Program-made: the position numbers and the translations under genes | The notes under the pieces: model-generated | The model's database searches: none | The model's input: the letters and a program-made list of their open reading frames with translations, nothing else | What the model was told of the DNA's origin: nothing | From: Nitrosomonas ureae | GTDB taxonomy: Bacteria; Pseudomonadota; Gammaproteobacteria; Burkholderiales; Nitrosomonadaceae | Direction: 5' to 3' | NCBI RefSeq assembly: GCF_001455205.1 | Contig: NZ_CP013341.1 | Span: 1,860,001 to 1,924,000, forward strand | DNA length: 64,000 bases | Shown here: piece by piece, positions 37,674 through 46,485 of the stretch | Position numbering within the stretch: the first letter of the stretch is position 1 | Layout of the letters: each line of letters opens with the position of its first letter

Positions 37674-38030
37674 ATGGAAAATTTGAAAGATAAACGTCTA
37701 AAGCGATCAAAAAAAACTCGATTCAAAATTGCAGAAATTGGAGTCATAAGATTATCAATTCATCGAACTAACTTGCATATTTATGCGCAATTAATCGATG
37801 ATAAGCATCATAGAACTATTGCATGCGCGTCTACTTTGGAGCCAGAGGTTAAAAAGGAGATATCAACTGGTAACACGATATCAGCAGCAGCTCTCATTGG
37901 AAAAAGAATCGCGGAAAAAGGAAAGGAATGTGGAATAACAGATATCGCTTTTGATAGAGCAGGATATAAATTTCATGGCAGAGTTAAAGCGTTGGCAGAA
38001 GCAGCACGTCAAAATGGATTAAGATTCTAA
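37674..38030 (+). CDS. rplR: 50S ribosomal protein L18
   Basis: 118 residues. RLSIHRTNLHIYAQLIDD and FDRAGYKFHGRVKALAEAAR are diagnostic. Binds 5S rRNA with L5. Confidence 0.96.
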   Translation: MENLKDKRLKRSKKTRFKIAEIGVIRLSIHRTNLHIYAQLIDDKHHRTIACASTLEPEVKKEISTGNTISAAALIGKRIAEKGKECGITDIAFDRAGYKFHGRVKALAEAARQNGLRF

Positions 38031-38040
38031 AGAAGGATTA

Positions 38041-38574
38041 GTGATGGTAAAAGTTGGAAAGGCAAATGGAAAGCTTTTAGGAAGTGATGAAGGAAGTGAT
38101 GACTTGCGTGAGAAAATGGTTGCTATCAATAGAGTTACTAAAGTTGTTAAAGGTGGGCGTATATTAGGTTTTGCGGCGCTTACAGTTGTTGGTGATGGTG
38201 ATGGAAGTGTTGGTATGGGCAAGGGAAAATCCCGTGAAGTGCCAGTTGCTGTTCAAAAAGCAATGGATGAAGCTCGTAGAAAAATGATAAAAGTTAAACT
38301 AAAGAATGGCACAATATATCATCCAATAACAGCTTCTCACGGAGCTGCAAAGATATACATGCAGCCTGCTCCTGAGGGGACAGGGATTATTGCTGGAGGT
38401 CCTATGCGAGCAATTTTCGAAGTTGTGGGCATGACGGATATACTTGCTAAATGTATTGGTTCTACAAATCCGTATAATGTGGTGCGAGCAACGCTCAAAG
38501 GATTGAATATGATGAATACGCCAGCAGCCATAGCAGCTAAGCGTGGAAAGACAGTTAAAGAAATTCTTGGATAA
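38041..38574 (+). CDS. rpsE: 30S ribosomal protein S5
   Basis: 177 residues, about 10 longer than E. coli at the N-terminus. INRVTKVVKGGRILGFAALTVVG and GKGKSREVPVAVQKA are intact; the mRNA-entry loop is normal. Confidence 0.97.
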   Translation: MMVKVGKANGKLLGSDEGSDDLREKMVAINRVTKVVKGGRILGFAALTVVGDGDGSVGMGKGKSREVPVAVQKAMDEARRKMIKVKLKNGTIYHPITASHGAAKIYMQPAPEGTGIIAGGPMRAIFEVVGMTDILAKCIGSTNPYNVVRATLKGLNMMNTPAAIAAKRGKTVKEILG

Positions 38575-38579
38575 AAACA

Positions 38580-38771
38580 ATGACTACTGATATAACTCCA
38601 GGCACAATAAAAATTTTTTTATTTAAAAGTCTGATTGGTGTAAATAAATCTCATAGAGCAACCATCAGAGGATTGGGATTAAAAAAGATAAATAGTTGTT
38701 CAATACTTGTTAAGACCCCAGAAGTTCTTGGGATGATAGATAAAGTTCGATACTTAATAAAATTTAGCTAA
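38580..38771 (+). CDS. rpmD: 50S ribosomal protein L30
   Basis: 63 residues, single ferredoxin-like L30 domain (LIGVNKSHRATIRGLGLKKI). Five bases after rpsE and one base before rplO. Confidence 0.95.
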   Translation: MTTDITPGTIKIFLFKSLIGVNKSHRATIRGLGLKKINSCSILVKTPEVLGMIDKVRYLIKFS

Positions 38772-38772
38772 T

Positions 38773-39204
38773 ATGTTCCTAAATAAAATTAAACCTGGTA
38801 TAGGTTCTGTTAAAAATAAAGTGCGAGTGGGTCGGGGAATGGGATCAGGTTTGGGAAAAACTTGTGGTCGTGGTCATAAAGGACAAAAATCGCGCTCGGG
38901 AGGCTTTCATAAAGTAGGATTTGAAGGAGGGCAGATGCCAATACAAAGGCGCTTGCCTAAAAGAGGTTTTTCCGTTTTAAAAAAAACTGATTATCATAGT
39001 TTGCGATTGAGAGACATAAAATTAATTCCTGATGAAGTGATTAGCATCGATTTATTAAAAAAATTTAATATTATTTCAGATAAAGTGAAAAAAGTTAAAA
39101 TTTATGGTGCAGATCAGATTGATAAAGAAATTTCATTACAGGGTTTTTATGTTAGTAAAGGAGCAAAAGTAATGATAGAAGCTTCGGGTGGAAAAATATT
39201 ATAG
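38773..39204 (+). CDS. rplO: 50S ribosomal protein L15
   Basis: 143 residues. Glycine/arginine-rich N-terminal arm (GRGMGSGLGKTCGRGHKGQK) and the C-terminal KVMIEASGGKI are typical. Start ATG at 38773 immediately follows rpmD. Confidence 0.97.
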   Translation: MFLNKIKPGIGSVKNKVRVGRGMGSGLGKTCGRGHKGQKSRSGGFHKVGFEGGQMPIQRRLPKRGFSVLKKTDYHSLRLRDIKLIPDEVISIDLLKKFNIISDKVKKVKIYGADQIDKEISLQGFYVSKGAKVMIEASGGKIL

Positions 39205-39221
39205 AAGCATAAGGGATAAAA

Positions 39222-40553
39222 GTGGCTATAAAAGTTGCAGCAAATAAGCCTGTCGATAAATTTTATGATTTAAAGCGACGTTTATGGTTTTTGTTATTGG
39301 CGTTAATCGTATATAGAATTGGTGCGCACGTTCCGGTACCTGGTATTGATTCAATTGTGTTAAAGGATTTGTTTGAATCGCAGGAAAGTGGCGTCTTGGG
39401 TATGTTTAATATGTTTTCAGGGGGAGCCCTTTCGCGTTTTTCTATATTTGCATTAGGTATCATGCCTTACATTTCTGCTTCTATCATTATGCAACTTGGA
39501 ACTGTTGCTGTGCCTTATTTAGAGGCGCTAAAAAAAGAAGGAGAGAATGGCAGAAGAAAAATTACGCAATATACAAGATATGGCACGCTTGCTCTAGCGT
39601 TAGTACAAAGCTATGGAATATCTATTGCGCTTCAATCACAAAATGGATTAGTAATTGATCCAGGTGGGATGTTTACCTTAACAACGGTAATTACGTTGGT
39701 GACGGGAACAATTTTTTTGATGTGGTTGGGGGAGCAAATTACCGAGCGAGGTATTGGTAATGGAATTTCTTTGATAATTTTTGCTGGGATAGCGGCAGGA
39801 CTTCCAAGTGCGATAGGAGGTACCTTAGATTTAGTTAGTACTGGTTCAATGCATTTTATCATTGCGCTGGGGATTTTTATAGCTGCTGCTTTGGTTACAT
39901 GGTTTGTCGTATTTGTTGAAAAAGGACAGAGGCGTATTTTGGTAAATTATGCGAAACGCCAGATCGGTCAAAAAATATATGGGGGACAAAGCTCTCATTT
40001 GCCTTTAAAAATAAATATGGCCGGTGTGATACCACCCATATTCGCATCCAGCATTATTTTATTTCCAGCAACCTTGGCTGGATGGTTTGCTAATAATGAC
40101 TCAATGATAATATTAAAAGATATAAGTGCCGCATTAGCTCCTGGGCAGCCAATTTATGTAATGTTATACGCTATAATGATTGTTTTCTTTTGTTTTTTTT
40201 ATACAGCACTCGTTTTTAATCCAAAGGAAACTGCAGATAATCTTAAAAAAAGTGGAGCTTTTATACCTGGTATTAGGCCTGGAGAGCAAACTACGCGATA
40301 TATTGAGAAAATAATGCTTCGCTTAACTTTAGCTGGTTCAATATATGTAACACTCGTGTGTTTGTTGCCAGAATTTCTAATTCTGAAATGGAATGTGCCA
40401 TTTTATTTTGGTGGCACATCGCTTCTAATTATTGTGATTGTTACGATGGATTTTATGTCACAAGTACAATCGCATGTGATGTCTTCGCAGTATGATAGCT
40501 TATTAAAGAAAACCAATCTTAAAACTAATAGTGGAAAACTAAATGTTAAATAG
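39222..40553 (+). CDS. secY: Preprotein translocase channel subunit SecY
   Basis: 443 residues, ten predicted membrane spans. Conserved GIMPYISASIIMQL and WLGEQITERGIGNG are present, with the FFYTALVFNPKETADNLKKSG cytoplasmic loop. It forms the SecYEG channel in the inner membrane. The start is GTG at 39222 with AAGGGAT at 39211-39217. It keeps the usual spc-cluster place after rplO. Confidence 0.97.
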   Translation: MAIKVAANKPVDKFYDLKRRLWFLLLALIVYRIGAHVPVPGIDSIVLKDLFESQESGVLGMFNMFSGGALSRFSIFALGIMPYISASIIMQLGTVAVPYLEALKKEGENGRRKITQYTRYGTLALALVQSYGISIALQSQNGLVIDPGGMFTLTTVITLVTGTIFLMWLGEQITERGIGNGISLIIFAGIAAGLPSAIGGTLDLVSTGSMHFIIALGIFIAAALVTWFVVFVEKGQRRILVNYAKRQIGQKIYGGQSSHLPLKINMAGVIPPIFASSIILFPATLAGWFANNDSMIILKDISAALAPGQPIYVMLYAIMIVFFCFFYTALVFNPKETADNLKKSGAFIPGIRPGEQTTRYIEKIMLRLTLAGSIYVTLVCLLPEFLILKWNVPFYFGGTSLLIIVIVTMDFMSQVQSHVMSSQYDSLLKKTNLKTNSGKLNVK

Positions 40554-40572
40554 CGGGATATAATAATAATTG

Positions 40573-40791
40573 ATGGCTAAAGAAGAAACAATACAAATGC
40601 AAGGTGAGATACTCGAAACTCTTCCTAATGCGACGTTTAGAGTAAAATTAGAAAATGGACATATCGTTCTTGGCCATATCTCAGGGAAGATGCGGATGCA
40701 TTATATAAGGATTTTACCTGGCGATAAAGTTACAGTCGATTTAACTCCATATGATCTTACTAGAGCTAGAATTACATTTAGAGCTAAATAA
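40573..40791 (+). CDS. infA: Translation initiation factor IF-1
   Basis: 72 residues, one S1/OB fold, MAKEETIQMQGEILETLPNA to DLTRARITFRAK. ATG at 40573 is preferred over TTG at 40570. Its place between secY and rpmJ is common in betaproteobacteria. Confidence 0.97.
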   Translation: MAKEETIQMQGEILETLPNATFRVKLENGHIVLGHISGKMRMHYIRILPGDKVTVDLTPYDLTRARITFRAK

Positions 40792-40821
40792 TAATTTTAA
40801 ACCCTTTGTGGAATAAATACT

Positions 40822-40935
40822 ATGAAAGTAAATGCTTCTGTAAAAAAATTTTGTAGAAAATGTAAGATCATACGTCGAAATAGAATACTTCGAGTAATAT
40901 GTGAGGATCGAAGACATAAGCAGCGACAAGGATAA
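40822..40935 (+). CDS. rpmJ: 50S ribosomal protein L36 (zinc-binding form)
   Basis: 37 codons plus stop, translated here directly from the bases: MKVNASVKKFCRKC begins it and DRRHKQRQG ends it. The zinc ligands C11, C14, C27 and H32 are all present. Thirty bases after infA. Confidence 0.95.
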   Translation: MKVNASVKKFCRKCKIIRRNRILRVICEDRRHKQRQG

Positions 40936-40982
40936 TTATTTATTACTTATCTTTTTTTATACACAAGAAACAAGGAAATTGA

Positions 40983-41342
40983 ATGGCGCGTATCGCTGGT
41001 GTAAATATTCCCAATCATAAACATATTGGTATAGCATTAACTTCTATTTATGGAATCGGTCGAACAAGCTCAATAGATATATGTAAAGCTATTGATATTG
41101 ATATTGATATAAAGCTTAAAGATTTATCTGAAGATCAGATAGAATTGATACGTGATCAAGTTTCGAAGCTGACTATTGAAGGAGATTTACGCCGAGAGAT
41201 ATCAATGAATATAAAAAGACTTATGGATCTTGGCTGTTACCGAGGCTTGCGTCATCGACGGGGCCTCCCTGTTAGGGGGCAACGAACACGTACAAATGCA
41301 AGAACGCGAAAAGGGCCGCGTAAAGCGATACGTGCAAGATAA
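40983..41342 (+). CDS. rpsM: 30S ribosomal protein S13
   Basis: 119 residues. MARIAGVNIPNHKH start and CYRGLRHRRGLPVRGQRTRTNART near the end are diagnostic. First gene of the alpha cluster; AAGGAAATTGA precedes the ATG. Confidence 0.97.
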   Translation: MARIAGVNIPNHKHIGIALTSIYGIGRTSSIDICKAIDIDIDIKLKDLSEDQIELIRDQVSKLTIEGDLRREISMNIKRLMDLGCYRGLRHRRGLPVRGQRTRTNARTRKGPRKAIRAR

Positions 41343-41378
41343 TATGATTGTTTATATAGTTGTATAAAAGGAAAATAA

Positions 41379-41768
41379 ATGGTTAAAATAACTTCTAGAG
41401 TACGAAAAAAAATAAAAAAGAATGTATCAGAAGGAATAGCTCATATACATGCTTCGTTTAACAATACAATTGTTACAATTACAGACCGACAAGGTAATGC
41501 TCTATCGTGGGCGACTTCGGGGGGTGCGGGGTTTAAGGGATCTCGTAAAAGTACACCTTTTGCAGCACAAATTGCAGCCGAGAATGCAAGTAAGATCGCA
41601 ATCGATTGTGGTGTAAAAAATTTAGAAGTTAGAATTAAAGGCCCTGGACCGGGAAGAGATTCCGCTGTAAGAGCATTGAATTCTGCTGGCTTTAAAATAA
41701 CTAGTATTTCAGATGTAACACCAGTACCGCATAATGGATGTCGCCCTCCAAAAAAACGGAGAATTTGA
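41379..41768 (+). CDS. rpsK: 30S ribosomal protein S11
   Basis: 129 residues, same as E. coli. HIHASFNNTIVTITDRQGN and GPGPGRDSAVRALN are intact; ends in PPKKRRI. Confidence 0.97.
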   Translation: MVKITSRVRKKIKKNVSEGIAHIHASFNNTIVTITDRQGNALSWATSGGAGFKGSRKSTPFAAQIAAENASKIAIDCGVKNLEVRIKGPGPGRDSAVRALNSAGFKITSISDVTPVPHNGCRPPKKRRI

Positions 41769-41780
41769 GGAGATTAAACT

Positions 41781-42407
41781 TTGGCAAAAAACCTTGAACC
41801 AAAATGTAAACAATGTAGACGAGAAGGCGAAAAACTTTTTTTAAAAGGTGAAAAATGCTTTACTGATAAATGTGCGATAGAGCGGAGAAATTATCCGCCA
41901 GGACAGCATGGTCAGAAGAAAGGAAGAATCTCGGACTATGGCGGTCAGTTGCGGGAAAAACAGAAAATAAGAAGAATATATGGAATCTTAGAAAAACAAT
42001 TTCGCAATATTTATAAAATTGCCGATAAGCAACGCGGTATAACTGGCGATAATCTTCTTCAATCGCTTGAGAGTCGTTTGGATAACGTTGCTTTTCATAT
42101 GGGGTTCGGATCATCTCGATCTGAAGCGAGGCAGATTGTTAGGCATAATGGTATTTTAGTAAATGGTAGTCGTGTCAATATTCCTTCATATATGGTTAAA
42201 GGTGGAGATACGGTCGAAGTTGCTGAAAAGGCAAAGGGGCAATTGAGAATCAAGAATGCGCTCGAAATAGCAAATAATCGTAATTTTCCAACTTGGATTG
42301 AAGTTGATACCAAGGCAATGAAAGGTATTTTTAAGACAAAACCTGAGCGATCTGATTTACCTGCGACGATTAATGAGTCTTTGGTTGTCGAATTGTATTC
42401 TAAGTGA
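41781..42407 (+). CDS. rpsD: 30S ribosomal protein S4 (cysteine-containing form)
   Basis: 208 residues. Cysteines at 9, 12, 26 and 31 form the zinc-type N-terminus that E. coli S4 lacks. The S4 domain (SLESRLDNVAFHMGFGSSRSEARQIVRH) is normal. The start is TTG at 41781, supported by GAGGAGA at 41766-41772. Confidence 0.97.
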   Translation: MAKNLEPKCKQCRREGEKLFLKGEKCFTDKCAIERRNYPPGQHGQKKGRISDYGGQLREKQKIRRIYGILEKQFRNIYKIADKQRGITGDNLLQSLESRLDNVAFHMGFGSSRSEARQIVRHNGILVNGSRVNIPSYMVKGGDTVEVAEKAKGQLRIKNALEIANNRNFPTWIEVDTKAMKGIFKTKPERSDLPATINESLVVELYSK

Positions 42408-42453
42408 TCAATAATATTGTTGATTTTCTTTATCTTAAGGCACATTTATTACT

Positions 42454-43461
42454 ATGCACGGCACAGATTTGCTAACGCCAAGAATTATTGATGTTCAAAA
42501 TATATCACCTCTTCATGCAAAAGTTGTCATGGAGCCCTTTGAGCGAGGTTATGGGCATACATTAGGAAATGCTCTGCGCCGAATACTATTGTCTTCTATG
42601 ACAGGATATGCTCCTACAGAAATTAAAATTGCTGGTGTGTTACATGAATATTCAGCACTGGATGGTGTGCAAGAAGATGTTGTTGATATACTAATGAATA
42701 TAAAGGGTATCGTCTTAAAACTATATAATAATGATGAAGTAATACTTTCATTAAAGAAATCCGGTAAAGGAATTGTTACTGCTGCAGATATTGAACTTAG
42801 CCATGATGTAGAAATAATTAATCCAGAGCATGTGATTGCACATCTCACATCAGAAGGAAAAATTGATGTGCAGCTTAAAGTGGAAAAAGGGAGAGGTTAT
42901 GCTCCTGCTAATATTAGAAAAACTGGTATTAATGAAAAAAATAGTATAGGGACTATATTGTTAGATGCTTCTTTTAGCCCAATTAAACGTGTAAGTTATT
43001 CGGTTGAGAGTGCTCGTGTAGAACAACGGACTGATTTAGATAAGCTGATTGTAGATATTGAAACAAATGGTGCGGTTGAGCCCGAGGAAGCAATCCGTTT
43101 TGCTGCTCGAGTTTTAGTTCAGCAATTATCTGTTTTTGCTGATCTTGAAAGTACCCCTATACCAAAAGAAAAACCACAAGCCCCGCAGATAGATCCTATA
43201 CTACTCCGGCCAGTTGATGATCTAGAGCTAACAGTAAGATCAGCCAATTGTTTAAAAGTTGAAAATATATACTATATAGGCGATTTAATTCAGAGAACTG
43301 AAGCTGAATTGCTGAGAACGCCAAATTTAGGAAGAAAATCACTGAATGAAATTAAAGAAGTTTTAGCATCAAGAGAACTTACATTAGGAATGAAATTAGA
43401 TAATTGGCCACCAGCTAATCTTGATAGTGTTTCAAAGGAAAATAATCATGCGACACAGTAA
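42454..43461 (+). CDS. rpoA: RNA polymerase alpha subunit
   Basis: 335 residues. The N-terminal dimerisation domain (FERGYGHTLGNALRRILLSSM) is followed by a linker and the C-terminal domain (about 250-320, LTVRSANCLKVENIYYIGDL) that contacts UP elements and activators. Its end overlaps rplQ by 14 bases. Confidence 0.98.
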   Translation: MHGTDLLTPRIIDVQNISPLHAKVVMEPFERGYGHTLGNALRRILLSSMTGYAPTEIKIAGVLHEYSALDGVQEDVVDILMNIKGIVLKLYNNDEVILSLKKSGKGIVTAADIELSHDVEIINPEHVIAHLTSEGKIDVQLKVEKGRGYAPANIRKTGINEKNSIGTILLDASFSPIKRVSYSVESARVEQRTDLDKLIVDIETNGAVEPEEAIRFAARVLVQQLSVFADLESTPIPKEKPQAPQIDPILLRPVDDLELTVRSANCLKVENIYYIGDLIQRTEAELLRTPNLGRKSLNEIKEVLASRELTLGMKLDNWPPANLDSVSKENNHATQ

Positions 43462-43849
43462 TGCCTTCAGAAAATTGAACCGAACGAGTAGTCATAGAAA
43501 GGCCATGTTTCAGAACATGAGCAATTCGTTGCTACGTCATGAGATTATTAAAACAACATTACCAAAGGCTAAAGAACTAAGAAGATATGTTGAACCTATG
43601 ATTACTTTAGGAAAAGAACCTTCACTTGCAAATAGAAGATTAGCTTTTAATAGACTTCGTGACCGCGATAGTGTGACAAAATTATTTTCTGAATTGGGAC
43701 CACGTTATGTTACTCGCCTTGGAGGATATGTTCGTATTCTTAAGTTTGGTTATAGAAAAGGAGATAATGCTCCAATGGCTTTGGTAGAGCTAGTTGATAG
43801 ACCAATATTTAATGCTGAATCTAAATCAATTAATATTGATGATAATTAA
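43448..43849 (+). CDS. rplQ: 50S ribosomal protein L17
   Basis: 133 residues. MRHSNAFRKLNRTSSHRKAM is the family start at ATG 43448; the open frame upstream of it is part of rpoA in another frame. Last gene of the ribosomal run. Confidence 0.97.
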   Translation: MRHSNAFRKLNRTSSHRKAMFQNMSNSLLRHEIIKTTLPKAKELRRYVEPMITLGKEPSLANRRLAFNRLRDRDSVTKLFSELGPRYVTRLGGYVRILKFGYRKGDNAPMALVELVDRPIFNAESKSINIDDN

Positions 43850-43913
43850 TAAATTAACATAAATTGTAAAAAAATCTATTCAACAGCTTGGACTCTATAA
43901 ATTTCGTATACAC

Positions 43914-44909
43914 ATGTATGTAAATTTAAGAGCATTACGATTGTTGATACTACTGAATGATGGGATGTATCATTCAGTAAATTCTTTAGCAAAATATTTT
44001 GGATGCTCGTTAGCCTCAATATATTTCCTAGTAATTCAATTACAGAAATATAATGTTGATGTAGTAAATATTGATGGGTATGGAATACGATTAAATAAGC
44101 CGATAGTATGGTTAGATGCTGAGCTAATTACGCGGTATATATCAATTGAGTCAGAAAAGCTTGAGTTAAGATTGTTCGATATTATCGTTTCAACCAATAA
44201 TTACCTTCTTAGTCAATTAAAAAGAAATGCATTAATTAAAGATTCAACTTCGGTCGCTGTTGCAGAATTTCAAACCAATGGAAGAGGCCGGGAAGGGCGT
44301 GTTTGGCGATGCGGTTTTGGTAACGGACTGTTGTTCTCAATATGTTGGCGTTTTGAAAAAGGAGTATCTAATTTATCAGGTTTGAGTTTAGTCGTCGGTA
44401 TTGCAATTTTAAGAGTTTTAAGATCTTATGCTATTCAAAATATCAACATAAAATGGCCAAATGATATTCTGTGCAATTTTCATAAATTAGCTGGAATTTT
44501 AATAGAAATTCGCGGTGAAGTGTGTGGGCCATCATACGCGATAATAGGCATCGGAATAAATTTTAATCTTTCTAAATCAATCATACCTTTGATAAATCAG
44601 AGAGCTACTGATTTATCAAGTGTAACTGGTGATTTAATAAATCGAAACCAGGTATTAGGCAGGCTATTATCAGAACTATATAATGTTCTTGACGAGTTCG
44701 CATACTATGGTTTCTCTTCTTTTAAAAAAGAATGGATTAGTTATCATTCTTACGAAGGATGTGAAGTTGATTTGATCTTTCCAAATGGCTTAGCAATAAC
44801 AGGTATAGTTGACGGAGTAACAGATGATGGTGCCATCTGCTTGTTAACCCTTGAAGGAAAGAAATCATTTAATATAGGTAACATTGCGATCCGATCTAGG
44901 ATTCACTAA
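43914..44909 (+). CDS. birA: Biotin-protein ligase with N-terminal HTH (BirA)
   Basis: 331 residues. A helix-turn-helix domain (about 5-60) precedes the ligase domain with the biotinyl-AMP loop GRGREGR at 123-129 and KWPNDILCNFHKLAGILIE, then a small C-terminal domain. It attaches biotin to acetyl-CoA carboxylase. The HTH suggests it may also repress biotin genes; the bio operon is in this same window at 56.3-60.8 kb, though no operator was identified. Confidence 0.93.
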   Translation: MYVNLRALRLLILLNDGMYHSVNSLAKYFGCSLASIYFLVIQLQKYNVDVVNIDGYGIRLNKPIVWLDAELITRYISIESEKLELRLFDIIVSTNNYLLSQLKRNALIKDSTSVAVAEFQTNGRGREGRVWRCGFGNGLLFSICWRFEKGVSNLSGLSLVVGIAILRVLRSYAIQNINIKWPNDILCNFHKLAGILIEIRGEVCGPSYAIIGIGINFNLSKSIIPLINQRATDLSSVTGDLINRNQVLGRLLSELYNVLDEFAYYGFSSFKKEWISYHSYEGCEVDLIFPNGLAITGIVDGVTDDGAICLLTLEGKKSFNIGNIAIRSRIH

Positions 44910-44915
44910 GAATTC

Positions 44916-45680
44916 ATGTCCTCTATACTTGCCATTGATTCTGGAAATTCGAATATAAAATGGGGATTGTATAGTGATAATCAATGGCTAAAACAAGGTA
45001 ATGTATTTTACAAGAATGTTTCTATTCTGGAAAACGAATTCATAAAACTCTCGCAGCCGACTTTCGTTATTATTTCTCATGTTGCTCGTGATGAAACTAA
45101 AAATCAAATAAATAACTTAGTTTCTCACTGGTCCACGAAACCACAATGGTTATGTGCTAGTAGGTTTAGATGTAGTGTGATTAACGGTTATACTAATCCA
45201 AGTCAGTTAGGAAGTGATCGTTGGGCAGCTTTAATTGCTGCTTGGGAAATTGAGAAGAAGCCCTGCCTAGTTATTAGCACTGGGACTGCAGTGACAATTG
45301 ATGTTCTTTCGAAATCTGGAAAATTTCTTGGTGGGGTTATACTGCCTGGATTTCATTTAATGACTAAAAGTCTTCTGGCTGGCACTCACCTTGCTAGTAT
45401 TGAATTGGGTAGCTACGAAGATTTTCCTGTCAATACCGATAATGCGATACAAACCGGAATATTGCATTGCATACTAGGCGCTATTGATCGGATGTACAAT
45501 CTTTTGTTATCAAATGCAAATCTTGTTTCTGCCAATTGTATCATAAGTGGCGGAAATGCTTCATTATTAATCCCTTTTTTTAAACTTCCAATTAAAGTTA
45601 TTAATAATTTAGTGTTAGAAGGTTTGATAATAGTTGCTAATGACGCGTTAAAAAATTCAGAATCTAATTTCTTGCTATAA
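44916..45680 (+). CDS. coaX: Type III pantothenate kinase
   Basis: 254 residues. ASKHA-fold motifs are visible: AIDSGNSNIKWG at the N-terminus, GSDRWAALIAAW and STGTAVTID. It phosphorylates pantothenate as the first step to coenzyme A. Six bases after birA, the usual betaproteobacterial pair. Confidence 0.94.
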   Translation: MSSILAIDSGNSNIKWGLYSDNQWLKQGNVFYKNVSILENEFIKLSQPTFVIISHVARDETKNQINNLVSHWSTKPQWLCASRFRCSVINGYTNPSQLGSDRWAALIAAWEIEKKPCLVISTGTAVTIDVLSKSGKFLGGVILPGFHLMTKSLLAGTHLASIELGSYEDFPVNTDNAIQTGILHCILGAIDRMYNLLLSNANLVSANCIISGGNASLLIPFFKLPIKVINNLVLEGLIIVANDALKNSESNFLL

Positions 45681-45682
45681 AT

Positions 45683-46279
45683 ATGCCTCACTTATTGAAT
45701 GCGACTTTTTATACTTCTGCCCATGAGAGATGGGATTTACCAAAGCATTCCGGCATTGAAATCGCGTTTTCTGGACGATCAAATGCCGGGAAATCAAGCG
45801 TTATCAATACACTAACTAATAGAAATCACTTGGCTTTTGTTAGTAAGACACCAGGACGCACACAACTAATCAATTTTTTTCAATTAGCATCAAATCAATT
45901 TCTCGTTGACTTACCTGGATATGGTTACGCTAAAGTTCCAGAGCATGTGCGGCAACACTGGAAAAGCTTATTAAGCAACTATTTGCAAACTCGTACCTCA
46001 CTAAGGGGGTTGATATTAGTAATGGATATTCGTCATCCTCTGAAACCTCATGATATTCAAATGCTTGACTGGTTCTCATCTACAGGAAAAGTAATTCATA
46101 TTTTATTAACCAAAGCTGACAAACTGAGTAAAATGCGAGCAAATATTACTTTACAGAAAGTAGCTCTATTTCTAAAGGAATTTTATCCGCAATGTAGTGT
46201 GCAACTATTTTCAAGTATAACAAATATTGGTGTTGATGATGCAATGACTGTTATAACTGAATGGCTGCGCATAAATTAA
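45683..46279 (+). CDS. engB: Ribosome-assembly GTPase EngB (YsxC/YihA)
   Basis: 198 residues. GTP motifs G1 GRSNAGKSS, G3 DLPGYGYA and G4 TKADKLS are intact. It assists 50S assembly. It lies two bases after coaX. A probable small RNA is encoded convergently just behind it. Confidence 0.95.
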   Translation: MPHLLNATFYTSAHERWDLPKHSGIEIAFSGRSNAGKSSVINTLTNRNHLAFVSKTPGRTQLINFFQLASNQFLVDLPGYGYAKVPEHVRQHWKSLLSNYLQTRTSLRGLILVMDIRHPLKPHDIQMLDWFSSTGKVIHILLTKADKLSKMRANITLQKVALFLKEFYPQCSVQLFSSITNIGVDDAMTVITEWLRIN

Positions 46280-46320
46280 TATGCTATATGATAATTAGAT
46301 ACAATTATCAGAGTCGATAT

Positions 46321-46354
46321 AAAAAACCCCGGTTAAAGGGGAGTAAAACCGGGG
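46321..46354 (-). terminator. Intrinsic terminator of the candidate small RNA
   Basis: An 8-base-pair stem CCCCGGTT/AACCGGGG with a 12-base loop is followed on the minus strand by TTTTTT. It is not oriented to end the plus-strand engB transcript. Confidence 0.75.
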
Positions 46355-46476
46355 GAACCGCCTTAATATCACTTTCCCTGCCTCAGGGAGGAAAGACAGG
46401 GGGACGATCAAGATTGTCCACTTGTGAGACACTCAATCTACGAGTCAGTTCCCAGATGACTTTTTAATTTATCACA
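46321..46476 (-). ncRNA. Candidate small structured RNA convergent with engB (Spot 42-like position)
   Basis: Read on the minus strand, a GC-rich stem (AACCGGGG/CCCCGGTT, plus coordinates 46327-46334 and 46347-46354) is followed by six T: an intrinsic terminator with no protein gene before it. Upstream of it lie further hairpins: CTTTCC/GGAAAG with an inner CTG/CAG near 46370-46393, AGATTG/CAATCT near 46411-46439, and GGGAAC pairing with GTTCCC between 46448-46453 and 46353-46358. A -10-like CATAAT (46483-46488) with TTGAGG 18 bases upstream could start an RNA of about 155 bases. Exact ends are uncertain. Confidence 0.5.
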
Positions 46477-46485
46477 TTTGCTATT

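Noticed and set aside
46321..46354. Terminator for the engB transcript
   Set aside because: The T run is on the minus strand only; on the plus strand the stem is followed by GAACCGCC.
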